From: Streptomyces sp. Ru62
Lineage (GTDB): Bacteria > Actinomycetota > Actinomycetes > Streptomycetales > Streptomycetaceae
Direction of reading: 5' to 3'
Length of the DNA: 45,673 bases
Assembly (NCBI RefSeq): GCF_002920615.1
Contig: NZ_PQSU01000052.1
Span: 1 to 45,673 of the forward strand
Part shown: piece after piece, positions 16,014 to 23,830 of the stretch
How the letters are laid out: each line of letters begins with the position of its first letter
Numbering within the stretch: the stretch's first letter is position 1
Program-made: the position numbers and the translations under genes
Notes under the pieces: generated by a model
Told to the model about the DNA's origin: nothing
Database searches by the model: none
What the model saw: only the letters and a program-made list of their open reading frames with translations

Positions 16014-16898
16014 ATGGCTATCTGGCTCAACAAGGACAGCAAGGTCATCGTCCAGGGCATGACCGGCGCCACCGGCATGAAGCACACCAAGCTCATGCTA
16101 GGTGACGGCACGAACGTCGTGGGCGGCGTGAACCCGCGCAAGGCGGGTCAGACCGTGGACTTCGACGGCACCGAGGTACCCGTCTTCGGCACCGTCAAGG
16201 AGGCCATCGAGAAGACCGGCGCCAACGTCTCCGTCATCTTCGTGCCGGAGAAGTTCACCAAGGACGCGGTCGTCGAGGCCATCGACGCCGAGATCCCGCT
16301 GGCCGTCGTGATCACCGAGGGCATCGCCGTGCACGACACGGCCGCCTTCTGGGCCTACGCCGGCAAGAAGGGCAACAAGACCCGGATCATCGGCCCGAAC
16401 TGCCCCGGCATCATCACCCCGGGCCAGTCGAACGTCGGCATCATCCCGGGTGACATCACCAAGCCGGGCCGCATCGGCCTGGTGTCGAAGTCCGGCACGC
16501 TGACGTACCAGATGATGTACGAGCTGCGCGACATCGGCTTCTCCACCGCTGTCGGCATCGGTGGCGACCCGATCATCGGCACCACGCACATCGACGCCCT
16601 GGCCGCGTTCCAGGACGACCCCGACACCGACCTGATCGTGATGATCGGTGAGATCGGTGGCGACGCCGAGGAGCGCGCGGCCGCGTTCATCAAGGAGAAC
16701 GTGACCAAGCCGGTCGTCGGTTACGTCGCGGGCTTCACCGCGCCCGAGGGCAAGACCATGGGCCACGCCGGCGCCATCGTCTCCGGCTCGTCCGGTACCG
16801 CCCAGGCGAAGAAGGAGGCCCTGGAGGCCGCGGGCGTCAAGGTCGGCAAGACCCCGACCGAGACGGCGAAGCTGGCCCGGGAGATCCTCAGCGCCTGA
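16014..16898 (+). CDS. sucD: succinyl-CoA synthetase alpha subunit
   Basis: Alpha subunit of 294 residues, the standard length. It binds CoA and carries the phosphohistidine. The CoA-binding Rossmann domain starts with MAIWLNKDSKVIVQGMTGATG. The conserved GPNCPGIITPGQ region follows, then GRIGLVSKSGTLTYQ. The active-site histidine is in GFTAPEGKTMGHAGAIVSG. It is co-transcribed with sucC and followed 17 nt after the stop by a long hairpin. The ATG at 16014 lies behind a GAGGACGAGGA purine stretch. Confidence 0.98.
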   Translation: MAIWLNKDSKVIVQGMTGATGMKHTKLMLGDGTNVVGGVNPRKAGQTVDFDGTEVPVFGTVKEAIEKTGANVSVIFVPEKFTKDAVVEAIDAEIPLAVVITEGIAVHDTAAFWAYAGKKGNKTRIIGPNCPGIITPGQSNVGIIPGDITKPGRIGLVSKSGTLTYQMMYELRDIGFSTAVGIGGDPIIGTTHIDALAAFQDDPDTDLIVMIGEIGGDAEERAAAFIKENVTKPVVGYVAGFTAPEGKTMGHAGAIVSGSSGTAQAKKEALEAAGVKVGKTPTETAKLAREILSA

Positions 16899-16915
16899 CC
16901 TCCCCTCTCCACAGT

Positions 16916-16951
16916 CGGTAGGCCCGTTCCCTCACCGGGGCGGGCCTACCG
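16916..16951. terminator. terminator of the sucCD operon
   Basis: A perfect 11-bp stem (CGGTAGGCCCG / CGGGCCTACCG) encloses a 14-nt loop. It sits 17 nt after sucD and 22 nt from the stop of the convergent sigma-like gene, so it can act in both directions. Confidence 0.85.
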
Positions 16952-16973
16952 CCGTTTCCTGGGGCGTCACCGC

Positions 16974-17849
16974 TCACTTCGGTTCCGGAGCCAGCCTCTC
17001 CGGCCCGCTCGCCTCCGACCGGTGGAGCTTCGTCCGCAGTTCCTGCTCGTGCCGGGAGAGCGGGCCCAGCCCGGCCGGTGGGGGAACGCCCTGTACCGCC
17101 TGCGCGGGTGCGACCGGGGCCTCGTAGCGCGTCGGTGCGGTGCGGAGCGTGAGCGTGGTCGCGCCGATGATCGTCACGGTGAAGGCGATGGCCGCGCGGG
17201 TCCAGAAGACGTTCCGGCGTTCGCTGCCGGTCCGTACCGTCGTCGACTTCTCCGCGCGCAGCCGCTCCCTGGAGGACAGTTCGAGCATGCGGCGGTGCAG
17301 CGTTTCCGGATCGGCCAGTTCCGGCAGCAGCGCGGCCACCGCCTCCCGGGCGTGGAGCAGCCGGCTCGCGGCGGCCGGTGTGCTCGACTCCGTCTCCGCC
17401 GCCGTCTCCGGCAGGTCGAGGCCCACACCGTCGTACAGCACGAGCGTGCGCCGGTACGACGCCGGCAGCCTGAGCAGGGCGTTCAGCAGGGCCTGGTCGG
17501 CCGGGTCGGCGGGCGGGGGTTCCGGGGAGCGGTAGCGGGGGCGGAAGCGGTGCCAGGGGGAGAGCGCGCAGTCGTACGCGACCGCCCGGACCCAGCCGGC
17601 CGGGTCACGGTCCCGGGCCACCTCGGGCCAGCGCTGCCAGGCCAGCTGGAAGGCCCGCTCCACGGATTCGCGGGCCAGCTCCCGGCGCCCGGTGAGCAGA
17701 TAGGTCTGGCGCACGAGGGCGGGCGCGCAGAAGGCGTACAGCGCGTCGAAGGCCTGAGCGGGGGTCAGCGAGGGCGTCTGTTCGGTCGTCAGGCACGTCT
17801 GGGGGGGACGGTTCTGAGGGGCCGTCGGCTCGGGACTCAGTGTCGTCAC
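16974..17849 (-). CDS. sigma-factor-like protein with a transmembrane segment
   Basis: Protein of 291 residues resembling an ECF-type sigma factor. A region-2-like helix bundle (LVRQTYLLTGRRELARESV to WVRAVAYDCA) is followed by a region-4-like segment (LLNALLRLPASYRRTLVLYDG). The helix-turn-helix that should contact the -35 is poorly conserved (ETAAETESSTPAAASRLLHA). Residues about 215-233 are hydrophobic (AAIAFTVTIIGATTL), and a Pro-rich tail follows, so it may be tethered to the membrane. A true sigma factor would not normally carry such an anchor, so it may instead be a regulator that evolved from one. The start is a GTG at 17849 with AGAAGGG upstream. It is divergent from perM across a 96-bp AT-rich gap. 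Confidence 0.7.
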   Translation of the reverse strand: MTTLSPEPTAPQNRPPQTCLTTEQTPSLTPAQAFDALYAFCAPALVRQTYLLTGRRELARESVERAFQLAWQRWPEVARDRDPAGWVRAVAYDCALSPWHRFRPRYRSPEPPPADPADQALLNALLRLPASYRRTLVLYDGVGLDLPETAAETESSTPAAASRLLHAREAVAALLPELADPETLHRRMLELSSRERLRAEKSTTVRTGSERRNVFWTRAAIAFTVTIIGATTLTLRTAPTRYEAPVAPAQAVQGVPPPAGLGPLSRHEQELRTKLHRSEASGPERLAPEPK

Positions 17850-17863
17850 GATGCACCCTTCTG

Positions 17864-17890
17864 TACGAAAAAGAACATAAACGTATATTG
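17864..17890. promoter_or_regulatory. AT-rich divergent promoter between the sigma-like gene and perM
   Basis: A 27-bp stretch rich in A and T is the clearest low-GC patch in this part of the window. It contains TATATT (17884-17889), a near-perfect -10 for the plus strand, and TATGTT on the minus strand. It should drive perM and possibly the opposite gene. No clear -35 is seen on either side. Confidence 0.45.
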
Positions 17891-17945
17891 AGCGACACTT
17901 CGGAGGTTCGCCTGTTACGACGGGAAAGCGCGTGTCGTTGGGAGC

Positions 17946-20141
17946 ATGGCGAGCGTGATCCAGATGACCGTTCGCCGCTCCTCGATGTCACCCGTGGCCA
18001 ACCGCATGCGCGACCGCTCACCCGGACTCGGCGCGAGCCTGCTGGGCGGTGCCGTCGCGGCCGGACTGGGCCTCGCCTCGTTCGCCGTGCTCGTGATGAT
18101 GCTGTGGGTCAGCTCGCCCTACCCGGACAGCGGACCGGACGGCGCACTGCACATCGCCGCCGCCCTGTGGCTGCTGGCGCACGGCGTGGAACTGACCCGC
18201 ACCGACACGCTCTCCGGCGCGCCCATGCCCGTCGGCGTCACCCCGCTCCTGCTGCTCGCACTGCCGCTGTGGCTGCTGTACCGGGCGGCGCGGGACGCCA
18301 CCGACGCGCCCGCCGAACCGGACGGCCCGCCACCGGTGCGGGCGCGTACGGCGTGGACGGGCGTGGTCCTCGGCTATCTGGGTGTCGGCGTCGCCGCGGC
18401 GCTGTACTGCGCCCGGGGTGAACTGCGCCCGGGGTGGATCTGGGTGACGGTGTGTCTGCCGCTCGTCGCGGCGGGCGCGGCCGGTGCCGGGGTGTGGTCG
18501 GCGTACGGCCGTCCGCGCGAGCCCGTGCTGAGCGCGCTGGTGGTGGTGCCGGGACCGGTGCGGCGGCTGGTGTTCGGCACGGACGAGTGGGCGCGGCTGA
18601 GCGCGGCCGTACGCGCGGCCGGAGCCGCGACGACGGTGCTGTTCGGGGGCGGCGCCCTGCTGGTCGCGGTGTCACTGGTGTGGCACGGCGAGCCCGCGCG
18701 GGCCTCCTTCCTCCAGCTGACACAGGGCTGGACGGGACGGTTCGCCGTACTCCTGCTCGGAATCGCGCTGGTCCCCAACGCGGCCGTCTGGGCCGCCTCG
18801 TACGCGCTCGGCCCCGGCTTCCTCCTCGGCGCCGGGCACCTGGTGCACCCGCTCGCCTCCGACCCGGCCCCGCTGCTGCCGCCGTTCCCGCTGCTGGCCG
18901 CGGTGCCGGAGCCGGGCGCCGGTACGCCGGAGAACTGGGCGGCGGGGGTGGTGCCGGCCGTGGCCGGGATGACGGCGGGGTGGTTCGTGGCGCGGGCGGC
19001 CGTGCGCCGGCCGGAAGCCGGGGGACCGGCGCGGGCCCGCTGGTCGGCCGGCCGTACCGCCGGGGTGGTGCTGCTGACGGCACTGGTCTGCGCGGCGGCC
19101 CTCGCCCTGCTCGCCGCGCTGGCGGGCGGCCCCCTGGGCGTCGCCGCGCTGTCCCGCCTCGGCCCGCCGTGGTGGCGGACCGGGGGCGCGGCCGGGGCCT
19201 GGACGCTGGTGTTCGCGCTGCCGGTGGCCCTGATCGCCCGCGCCTGGCGGCTGCGCACCTGGCTGCGGCGCCACGACGGCACCCCGGCCGAAGGCTCGGG
19301 GCCGGGGGCCACGGCACTGAAGGAGGCACCGGCCGGCAAGGGGGCGGCGACGCCGACGGCCGGAGGGCCGGCGGTCGCGGGGAAGGGCGGTGCCGGGGTG
19401 GTGACGCCGGTGGTCGCGGGGAAGGGCGACGGCGCAGTCGTGATGCCGGCGGTCGCGGGGAAGGCGGGGCGGACGGGAGAGGGCGTCGAGGCGGGGGCTG
19501 GGGAAGACGCAGGGGTGGCGGGGACCACGGGCCGGGACCCGGGCGGGGCGGCCGGTGAAACCGGGCGCGGCGAGGGCGCGCCGGCCACGGCCGACGGCGG
19601 TACCGGGAGCGGGGACCCGGCGGGCAGGCTCAGGGTGTGGGGCCGGGGCAAGGACGGCAGGGCGGGTACGGCCGCTCGGGCGGGGGCGGTGACCGGTGTG
19701 ACCGGAGCGGAGGAGGAGGACCTGTACGAGGTCCTTCCCGCCGACGACGCGTTCCCGACCTCGTACCCGGCTCCGGTCCCCGCGCCGGTCACGGCTCCGG
19801 TCCCCGCGCCGGTTCCGGATCCGGCCGCCGAGCCGTTCGCCGCGGGCTGGCACGACGACGCCGCCCGCGCCTCCCGCTGGGCGGCCTTGAAGCAGGCGGC
19901 GGGAACCGGGGAGGACGCCCGGGAGACCTCCCGCGGGAACGGCCCCGAGGGCGCCGCCCCCGACACCGCACCCCGGTCACCCATGGAGCACACCGGGACG
20001 CGCCCGGAAGCGCGCCCTGGGACGCAGGTGGAGCCTCAGCCGGAGCCCGACGCCGGCCGGCGCCCTGAGTCCCGCCCCGGCACCGGCCCCGACATCGGCC
20101 CGGGCCTCGGCCCCGACCCCCGAGCGGGCTCCTCCGAGTGA
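17946..20141 (+). CDS. perM: PerM-like polytopic membrane protein (DUF6350)
   Basis: Integral membrane protein of 731 residues. Residues about 30-440 contain some nine hydrophobic segments, for example LGGAVAAGLGLASFAVLVMM, VTPLLLLALPLWLLY and LVFALPVALIARAW. The last 290 residues are a Gly/Ala/Pro-rich, probably disordered cytoplasmic tail with 13-residue repeats. The name rests on topology and on the sucCD-perM-purN-purH order shared, as I recall, with Mycobacterium, where PerM supports cell division. The start is uncertain: ATG 17946 has GGGAG almost touching it, so the GTG at 17955 or the ATG at 17964 may be used. It is convergent with the next gene, with only 6 bp between stops. Confidence 0.75.
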   Translation: MASVIQMTVRRSSMSPVANRMRDRSPGLGASLLGGAVAAGLGLASFAVLVMMLWVSSPYPDSGPDGALHIAAALWLLAHGVELTRTDTLSGAPMPVGVTPLLLLALPLWLLYRAARDATDAPAEPDGPPPVRARTAWTGVVLGYLGVGVAAALYCARGELRPGWIWVTVCLPLVAAGAAGAGVWSAYGRPREPVLSALVVVPGPVRRLVFGTDEWARLSAAVRAAGAATTVLFGGGALLVAVSLVWHGEPARASFLQLTQGWTGRFAVLLLGIALVPNAAVWAASYALGPGFLLGAGHLVHPLASDPAPLLPPFPLLAAVPEPGAGTPENWAAGVVPAVAGMTAGWFVARAAVRRPEAGGPARARWSAGRTAGVVLLTALVCAAALALLAALAGGPLGVAALSRLGPPWWRTGGAAGAWTLVFALPVALIARAWRLRTWLRRHDGTPAEGSGPGATALKEAPAGKGAATPTAGGPAVAGKGGAGVVTPVVAGKGDGAVVMPAVAGKAGRTGEGVEAGAGEDAGVAGTTGRDPGGAAGETGRGEGAPATADGGTGSGDPAGRLRVWGRGKDGRAGTAARAGAVTGVTGAEEEDLYEVLPADDAFPTSYPAPVPAPVTAPVPAPVPDPAAEPFAAGWHDDAARASRWAALKQAAGTGEDARETSRGNGPEGAAPDTAPRSPMEHTGTRPEARPGTQVEPQPEPDAGRRPESRPGTGPDIGPGLGPDPRAGSSE
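19373..19465 (+). repeat. 39-bp tandem repeat in the tail of perM
   Basis: GGTCGCGGGGAAG recurs at 19373, 19412 and 19451, a period of exactly 39 bp. It encodes 13-residue units of the type VAGKGxGxVVxPx. In-frame repeats in a disordered tail, prone to slippage. Confidence 0.75.
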
Positions 20142-20147
20142 GAGCCC

Positions 20148-21155
20148 TCAGCTGTTCGACGTGCCCAGCACGCCCCGCAGCTCACGCGGCAGCAGGGTGT
20201 CGCAGGACTGCTTGGCCTCGTGGGTGAGGGCGTCGTTGACGCAGGTGTAGTAGTCCCGGTAGACGAGCTGGACGGTGAAGGTGGAGGCCACCAGGACCAG
20301 CGCCAGGCCCGCTGTGACCAGGCCGCTGACGGCCGCCGTGGTCTGCGGCCGGCCGGCCGGGGCAGCAGGGGCACCCGGGGCGCCGGGGGCCGCCGGGGCG
20401 TCCGGGGACGGGCGGCGCGGCTTGGCGCGCAGGGCGCTGATGCCCCAGTACAGGGCGAGCGCGCCCAGCAGCAGGGCTACGTAGGGCCAGCTGAACAGGG
20501 CGAAGAAGACCGCCCACATGCCGGAGAGCAGGGCGTACCGCGCGCGGCGCTGGGCCGGGTCCGTCGGGTCCCAGCGCATGCCGGGGCCGCCTGGTCCGCC
20601 GGGGCCCTGAGGGTCGCCGCCCGGGCGTTGGCCGAAGCCGTCGGGGGAGCGGCCGGGCTGCCGATCGCTCCACTGACTGCCCCAGGGGGAGTGGCCACCG
20701 GGTCCCTGCCCGCCGCCGGGCTGCCCGCCGGGCCCCTGACCCTGCCCCGGTCCGTGGCCGTACCCCGGACCGGGCCCGTGCCCCGGCCCCTGACCGCCCT
20801 GGCCCGGGCCCTGGCCGTGACCATGTCCGTGCCCCGTGCCGGAGGGGCCCCCGTGATGACGGGGCCGCCATGGCTGGTCCGGAGCACCCTCCGGCGGTGG
20901 CGCGAACGGGTTGTCGTCCTGCCGCCCACCATCCGGCCCGGAGCCACCGTGCCCCGAGCCGCCCCATCCGGGAGCGCCCTGCCCGGAACCACCATGTCCG
21001 GAGCCTCCCTGCCCGGCGCCCCCTTGGCCGGAACCACCCCGTGGCGACTTCGCGGGCGGCGAGGTCGGACGCTCCCGCAGCAGTGCGGCGCCACGCTCGC
21101 CTCCCTGGGCAGGGCGCGGCGGGAACGTGAGGAGTCGCAGGCTGCGATCGGGCAT
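20148..21155 (-). CDS. small membrane protein with long Gly/Pro/His-rich N-terminus
   Basis: Protein of 335 residues, not assigned to a named function. Residues about 30-195 are a low-complexity Gly/Gln/Pro/His/Ser stretch (many GQGxxGGSG and GHGHG units), likely disordered and cytoplasmic. The C-terminal part has hydrophobic segments YALLSGMWAVFFALFSW, VALLLGALALYWGI and VSGLVTAGLALVLVAS. A final extracytoplasmic piece has two cysteines (YTCVNDALTHEAKQSC) that could form a disulfide. It resembles DUF4190-like small membrane proteins, but I would not name it. ATG 21155 begins MPDRSLRLL; the ribosome binding site is weak. It is convergent with perM and divergent from purN. Confidence 0.7.
   Translation of the reverse strand: MPDRSLRLLTFPPRPAQGGERGAALLRERPTSPPAKSPRGGSGQGGAGQGGSGHGGSGQGAPGWGGSGHGGSGPDGGRQDDNPFAPPPEGAPDQPWRPRHHGGPSGTGHGHGHGQGPGQGGQGPGHGPGPGYGHGPGQGQGPGGQPGGGQGPGGHSPWGSQWSDRQPGRSPDGFGQRPGGDPQGPGGPGGPGMRWDPTDPAQRRARYALLSGMWAVFFALFSWPYVALLLGALALYWGISALRAKPRRPSPDAPAAPGAPGAPAAPAGRPQTTAAVSGLVTAGLALVLVASTFTVQLVYRDYYTCVNDALTHEAKQSCDTLLPRELRGVLGTSNS
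20700..21050 (-). repeat. imperfect 6-15 bp repeats encoding Gly-rich tract
   Basis: Short units related to GGAGCCACC, CCCGGACCG and CCTGGCC recur through this stretch and encode the Gly/His/Gln/Pro-rich tract of the membrane protein. Period and copies are irregular. Confidence 0.6.
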
Positions 21156-21392
21156 CAAAAGAGCGTCTTCCCCTAGGTGACTACGGCTGTCCGGATGAGC
21201 TTCCACCCCGTGAACGCACCGCACGACGACCCGGTTCCCGAGGCTGCTCCTTCGTGACTCCGTGCGAACGCTACCGTCCGGCCGCCCACCCGTCCCGAGG
21301 GCCCCTTCCCGAGTGCCGGTATCGTTGCTGACGGTCGGCCGCTTCGTAGACTTCCCCGTATCCGGGGGCGCGAAGCATTCGTACGACTGTAC

Positions 21393-21419
21393 AAACCGGC
21401 CGTACGAAACCGGCCGTAC
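21393..21419 (+). repeat. 13-bp direct repeat upstream of purN
   Basis: AAACCGGCCGTAC occurs at 21393-21405 and 21407-21419, a 14-bp period, 31 bp before the purN GTG. The surrounding 40 bp contain GTAC four times. Possible operator, or a simple duplication within the leader. Confidence 0.65.
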
Positions 21420-21449
21420 ACGGATCGCAACCCCAGAAAGGGCCCCATC

Positions 21450-22088
21450 GTGGCCGCCACCTCCGCCGGCCCGGCAGTCAAGCGCCTCGTCGTGCTGGTC
21501 TCCGGCTCCGGCACCAATCTGCAGGCGCTGCTGGACCAGATCGCCGCCGTCGGCGCCGAGGCGTACGGCGCCCGGGTCGTGGCCGTCGGCGCGGACCGCA
21601 CCGGCGTCGAGGGGCTGGCCCGCGCCGAGCGCGCCGGCATCCCCACGTTCGTGTGCAGGGTCAAGGACCACGGCTCCCGGGACGAGTGGGACGCCGCCCT
21701 CGCCGAGGCGGTGGCCGCCCACCGGCCCGACCTCGTGGTGTCCGCCGGCTTCATGAAGATCGTCGGCAAGGAGTTCCTCGCGCGGTTCGGCGGGCGGTTC
21801 GTGAACACGCACCCGGCCCTGCTGCCCAGTTTTCCGGGGGCCCACGGAGTCCGTGACGCGCTCGCGTACGGCGCCAAGGTCACCGGCTGCACCGTCCACT
21901 TCGTCGACGACGGCGTCGACACCGGCCCGATCATCGCCCAGGGCGTGGTCGAGGTGCGGGACGAGGACGACGAGAGCGCGCTGCACGAGCGCATCAAGGA
22001 AGTCGAGCGAAGGCTGCTCGTCGAGGTCGTGGGGCGGCTCGCCCGCAACGGCTATCGCATCGAGGGACGAAAGGTAGTTATCCAGTGA
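21450..22088 (+). CDS. purN: phosphoribosylglycinamide formyltransferase
   Basis: Third step of purine synthesis: transfers a formyl group from 10-formyltetrahydrofolate to GAR. It is 212 residues, standard for the folate-dependent enzyme. The N-terminal phosphate-binding loop is VLVSGSGTNLQALLDQ. The catalytic residues are in FVNTHPALLPSFPGAHGV (Asn and His) and HFVDDGVDTGPIIAQ (Asp). The start is the GTG at 21450 with AGAAAGG upstream. It overlaps purH by 4 bp (GTGA), so the two are translationally coupled and functionally linked by their shared cofactor. Confidence 0.97.
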   Translation: MAATSAGPAVKRLVVLVSGSGTNLQALLDQIAAVGAEAYGARVVAVGADRTGVEGLARAERAGIPTFVCRVKDHGSRDEWDAALAEAVAAHRPDLVVSAGFMKIVGKEFLARFGGRFVNTHPALLPSFPGAHGVRDALAYGAKVTGCTVHFVDDGVDTGPIIAQGVVEVRDEDDESALHERIKEVERRLLVEVVGRLARNGYRIEGRKVVIQ

Positions 22089-23647
22089 CCGCCGAGAGCA
22101 ACAAGCGGGCCATCCGTCGCGCGCTCGTCAGCGTCTATGACAAGACCGGCCTGGAGGAGCTGGCCCGCGGGCTGCACGAGGCCGGTGTGGAGCTGGTCTC
22201 CACCGGGTCGACGGCCGGGCGGATCGCCGCCGCCGGCGTCCCCGTGACCAAGGTCGAGGAGCTGACCGGCTTCCCGGAGTGCCTGGACGGCCGGGTGAAG
22301 ACCCTGCACCCGAAGGTGCACGCCGGCATCCTCGCCGACCTGCGGCTGGACAGCCACCGCGAGCAGCTCGCCGAGCTGGGCGTGGAGCCGTTCGACCTGG
22401 TCGTCGTCAACCTCTACCCGTTCCGTGAGACGGTCGCCTCCGGTGCCTCGGACGACGAGTGCGTGGAGCAGATCGACATCGGCGGCCCGTCCATGGTCCG
22501 CGCCGCCGCCAAGAACCACCCGTCGGTGGCCGTGGTCACCAGCCCGGAGCGGTACGCGGACGTCCTCGCCGCGGTGAAGGACGGCGGCTTCGACCTCGCC
22601 GCCCGCAAGCGGCTGGCCGCCGAGGCCTTCCGGCACACGGCCGAGTACGACATCGCCGTGTCCTCCTGGTTCGCCTCCTCCTACGCCCCGGCGGACGACT
22701 CGCGGTTCCCGGACTTCATCGCCTCCAGCCTGGAGCGCGCGCACACCCTGCGCTACGGCGAGAACCCGCACCAGCCCGCCGCCCTCTACACCTCCGGCGA
22801 GGGCGGGCTCGCGGCGGCCGAGCAGCTGCACGGCAAGGAGATGTCGTACAACAACTACACGGACACGGACGCCGCCCGCCGTGCCGCGTACGACCACGCC
22901 GAGCCCTGTGTCGCGATCATCAAGCACGCCAACCCGTGCGGCATCGCCGTCGGCGCGGACGTCGCCGAGGCGCACCGCAAGGCGCACGCCTGTGACCCGC
23001 TGTCCGCGTTCGGCGGTGTGATCGCCGTGAACCGGCCGGTCAGCAAGGAGATGGCCGAGCAGGTCGCGGAGATCTTCACCGAGGTCATCGTGGCGCCGGA
23101 CTACGAGGAGGGCGCGCTGGAGGCCCTCACCAAGAAGAAGAACATCCGCGTGCTGCGCTGCCCCGACGGCCCGGCGCACCCGGTCGAGGTCAAGCCGATC
23201 GACGGCGGCGCGCTGCTGCAGGTCGCCGACCGGCTCCAGGCCGAGGGCGACGACCCGGCCCACTGGACGCTGGCCTCGGGTGAGGCCCTGGACGCGGACG
23301 AGCTGGCCCAGCTCGCCTTCGCCTGGAAGGCGTGCCGCGCGGTGAAGTCCAACGCGATCCTGCTGGCCAAGGACGGCGCCTCGGTCGGCGTCGGCATGGG
23401 CCAGGTCAACCGCGTCGACTCCTGCAAGCTGGCCGTCGAGCGGGCCGGCGAGGAGCGGGCCCGGGGTGCCTACGCGGCCTCCGACGCCTTCTTCCCCTTC
23501 CCGGACGGCCCCCAGATCCTCATCGACGCCGGTGTCCGGGCGATCGTCCAGCCGGGCGGTTCGATCCGGGACGAGCAGGTCGTGGAGGCCGCCAAGAAGG
23601 CGGGCGTGACGATGTACTTCACCGGGACGCGCCACTTCTTCCACTGA
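22085..23647 (+). CDS. purH: bifunctional AICAR transformylase / IMP cyclohydrolase
   Basis: Last two steps of IMP synthesis in one 520-residue protein, the usual length. The N-terminal cyclohydrolase domain (MGS-like fold) has LVSVYDKTGLEELARGLHEA, STGSTAG and VKTLHPKVHAGILA. The C-terminal AICAR transformylase domain contains LRYGENPHQPAALY, then CVAIIKHANPCGIA with the catalytic Lys-His pair, and PFPDGPQILIDAGV. The GTG start at 22085 overlaps the purN stop. A 22-bp unit covering its last codons and stop is duplicated right after the gene, followed by a strong terminator; the biosynthetic cluster begins beyond. Confidence 0.98.
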   Translation: MTAESNKRAIRRALVSVYDKTGLEELARGLHEAGVELVSTGSTAGRIAAAGVPVTKVEELTGFPECLDGRVKTLHPKVHAGILADLRLDSHREQLAELGVEPFDLVVVNLYPFRETVASGASDDECVEQIDIGGPSMVRAAAKNHPSVAVVTSPERYADVLAAVKDGGFDLAARKRLAAEAFRHTAEYDIAVSSWFASSYAPADDSRFPDFIASSLERAHTLRYGENPHQPAALYTSGEGGLAAAEQLHGKEMSYNNYTDTDAARRAAYDHAEPCVAIIKHANPCGIAVGADVAEAHRKAHACDPLSAFGGVIAVNRPVSKEMAEQVAEIFTEVIVAPDYEEGALEALTKKKNIRVLRCPDGPAHPVEVKPIDGGALLQVADRLQAEGDDPAHWTLASGEALDADELAQLAFAWKACRAVKSNAILLAKDGASVGVGMGQVNRVDSCKLAVERAGEERARGAYAASDAFFPFPDGPQILIDAGVRAIVQPGGSIRDEQVVEAAKKAGVTMYFTGTRHFFH

Positions 23648-23677
23648 GCCGCACCGGTTCTTCCACTGAGCCGCACC
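23636..23677 (+). repeat. 20-bp direct repeat covering the end of purH
   Basis: TTCTTCCACTGAGCCGCACC at 23636-23655 (including the purH stop) is repeated exactly at 23658-23677, with a 22-bp period. It marks the exact left border of the accessory cluster. Confidence 0.9.
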
Positions 23678-23687
23678 CGCTGACCCC

Positions 23688-23725
23688 GCCGAGTCCCGCC
23701 CCGTCCTCGACGGGCGGGACTCGGC
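23688..23725 (+). terminator. terminator of the purN-purH operon
   Basis: A perfect 14-bp stem (GCCGAGTCCCGCCC / GGGCGGGACTCGGC) has a 10-nt loop, 40 bp after the purH stop. One of the strongest hairpins in the window; it separates core from cluster transcription. Confidence 0.9.
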
Positions 23726-23780
23726 CGTATCCGGACCTCACCCGTCCGGAAGCGCCCCTTGCCGGCCGCCCGCGACAACG

Positions 23781-23823
23781 GTCAGCAATGTTTCAGTCCA
23801 TCGTCAGCGGTGGACGCGAGGGT
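23781..23823 (+). promoter_or_regulatory. SARP-type binding site and -10 for the KAS III operon
   Basis: Three heptamers, GTCAGCA (23781), TTCAGTC (23792) and GTCAGCG (23803), start exactly 11 bp apart. Exactly 8 bp after the last one comes GAGGGT (23818-23823), a weak -10 (xAxxxT). This geometry is that described for SARP activators such as ActII-ORF4. The predicted transcript would start next to the ATG at 23831, so it may be leaderless. Confidence 0.8.
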
Positions 23824-23830
23824 GGTGGGC

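Noticed and set aside
20700..21050. Regular short repeats as a CRISPR array
   Set aside because: Units are too short, irregular and in frame with a coding region; there are no unique spacers.
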